Positions 13,084 to 13,663 of a stretch of 13,663 nucleotides of DNA are shown here, one piece after another. Made by a program: the position numbers and the translations under genes. Positions within the stretch are counted from its first letter, which is position 1. Every line of letters starts with the position of its first letter. The notes under the pieces are model-generated. The model did not search any database and had not been told where the DNA came from. It saw only the letters and a list, made by a program, of their open reading frames with translations. Origin of the DNA: Candidatus Omnitrophota bacterium (GTDB lineage: Bacteria > Omnitrophota > Gorgyraeia > 1-14-0-20-64-10 > JACQQZ01); NCBI GenBank assembly GCA_016206635.1, contig JACQRF010000070.1, positions 1 to 13,663 of the forward strand, written 5' to 3'.

Positions 13084-13663
13084 CCACCTACCGCTTGAAG
13101 ATGGCCGGGTCGCGCGATCCGTGGCGCGTCCCGGCCCCGGCCGCCGCGCCGGAGGCGCCGACCGCCCGGCCCCGACACGTCTATACCGTTGCGGAATTGA
13201 CCCGAGAGATCAAGGGGCTCCTCGAGCAGTCGTTCGCAGTCGTCTGGGTGGAGGGGGAAATCTCCGAGCCGAAGCGGTATCCCAGCGGCCACCTCTGGTT
13301 TGAGTTGAAAGATGAGCGGGCCTCGGTGAAATGTGTCATGTGGCGCGACGAGGTGGCGCGCCTGAAATTCGCGCTCGAGCAGGGGTTGAAGGTCGTCTGC
13401 GCCGGGCGCGTGGAGTTCTACGCGCCGCGCGGGGAGCTGAAATTCGTCGCGGAGGCGATCGAGCCGAAAGGCCTCGGCGCCTTGCAGCTGGCCTTCGAGC
13501 AGTTGTGCGCTCGGTTGGAGAAGGATGGGTTGTTCGAGCCGGCCCGCAAGCGGCCGCTGCCGGCGTTCCCGCGGGCGATCGGCATCGTGACGTCACCGAC
13601 CGGCGCGGCGATCGAAGACATGCTGCGGATCGTGCGAGGGCATGTGCGCGTGCTGCTGTACCC
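13080..13663 (+). CDS. xseA: Exodeoxyribonuclease VII large subunit (partial, cut by window end)
   Basis: The first 194 codons of XseA, the large subunit of exonuclease VII, which degrades single-stranded DNA to short oligonucleotides. The frame is open to the last base and continues outside the window. Residues 1-33 are a proline- and alanine-rich extension. The OB-fold follows, with VYTVAELTREIKGLLE (34-49), VWVEGEIS (55-62), SGHLWFELKDE (69-79) and IEPKGLGALQLAFEQL (127-142). KRPLPAFPRAIGIVTSPTGAAIEDM (157-181) begins the catalytic domain. ATG 13080 overlaps the preceding stop (ATGA). The small subunit xseB is commonly downstream in such loci but lies outside this window. Confidence 0.95.
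   Translation, partial: MTTYRLKMAGSRDPWRVPAPAAAPEAPTARPRHVYTVAELTREIKGLLEQSFAVVWVEGEISEPKRYPSGHLWFELKDERASVKCVMWRDEVARLKFALEQGLKVVCAGRVEFYAPRGELKFVAEAIEPKGLGALQLAFEQLCARLEKDGLFEPARKRPLPAFPRAIGIVTSPTGAAIEDMLRIVRGHVRVLLY

Overview
The window is a GC-rich bacterial chromosome segment with one long co-directional gene series on the + strand. The best hint of lineage is the secreted 742-residue protein at 9187-11415, which carries three copies of a short AAGLE(E) segment. I associate that segment with proteins of Candidatus Omnitrophota (Omnitrophica), but this is recollection and not a database result. RNase Y next to YmdB, and C5-pathway haem synthesis (hemL), fit that phylum without proving it.

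Layout: (1) 1-230 is a gene-free, strongly self-complementary stretch. (2) 231-2017 is a compact type II restriction-modification pair, a putative PD-(D/E)XK nuclease overlapping a beta-group SPPY methyltransferase. Its base composition is visibly less GC-extreme than the neighbours, so it was probably acquired. (3) 2014-2220 is a small convergent gene on the minus strand. (4) 2275-8303 is a tightly packed housekeeping run: a small hypothetical gene, hemL, cysK, a CymR-like Rrf2 regulator, 5-formyltetrahydrofolate cyclo-ligase, rny (RNase Y) and ymdB. Several junctions are 1-4 base overlaps, which suggests translational coupling. (5) 8304-9045 is a vapBC-type toxin-antitoxin cassette with its own near-consensus promoter. 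It is flanked by a direct duplication of the last codons of ymdB. (6) 9187-11415 is the secreted AAGLE protein with a degenerate methyltransferase-like C-terminal domain. (7) 11530-13663 is a new transcription unit with a recognisable sigma70-type promoter: radC, an inositol-monophosphatase-family gene, and xseA, which runs off the end of the window.

The most interesting points are three. First, the toxin-antitoxin cassette sits at the 3' end of ymdB between 48-base perfect direct repeats; both copies encode the same YmdB C-terminus and differ only at synonymous positions. That looks like insertion into a gene end with restoration of the gene. Second, cysK overlaps a cysteine-less Rrf2 regulator that ends in FYI, matching the Bacillus CymR-CysK regulatory pair and suggesting a cysteine-sensing complex outside Firmicutes. 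Third, the AAGLE protein carries motif copies near its start, between its domains and near its C-terminus, and a perfect 18-bp hairpin lies inside its coding sequence.

I see no rRNA, tRNA, CRISPR array, transposase or integrase in the window.
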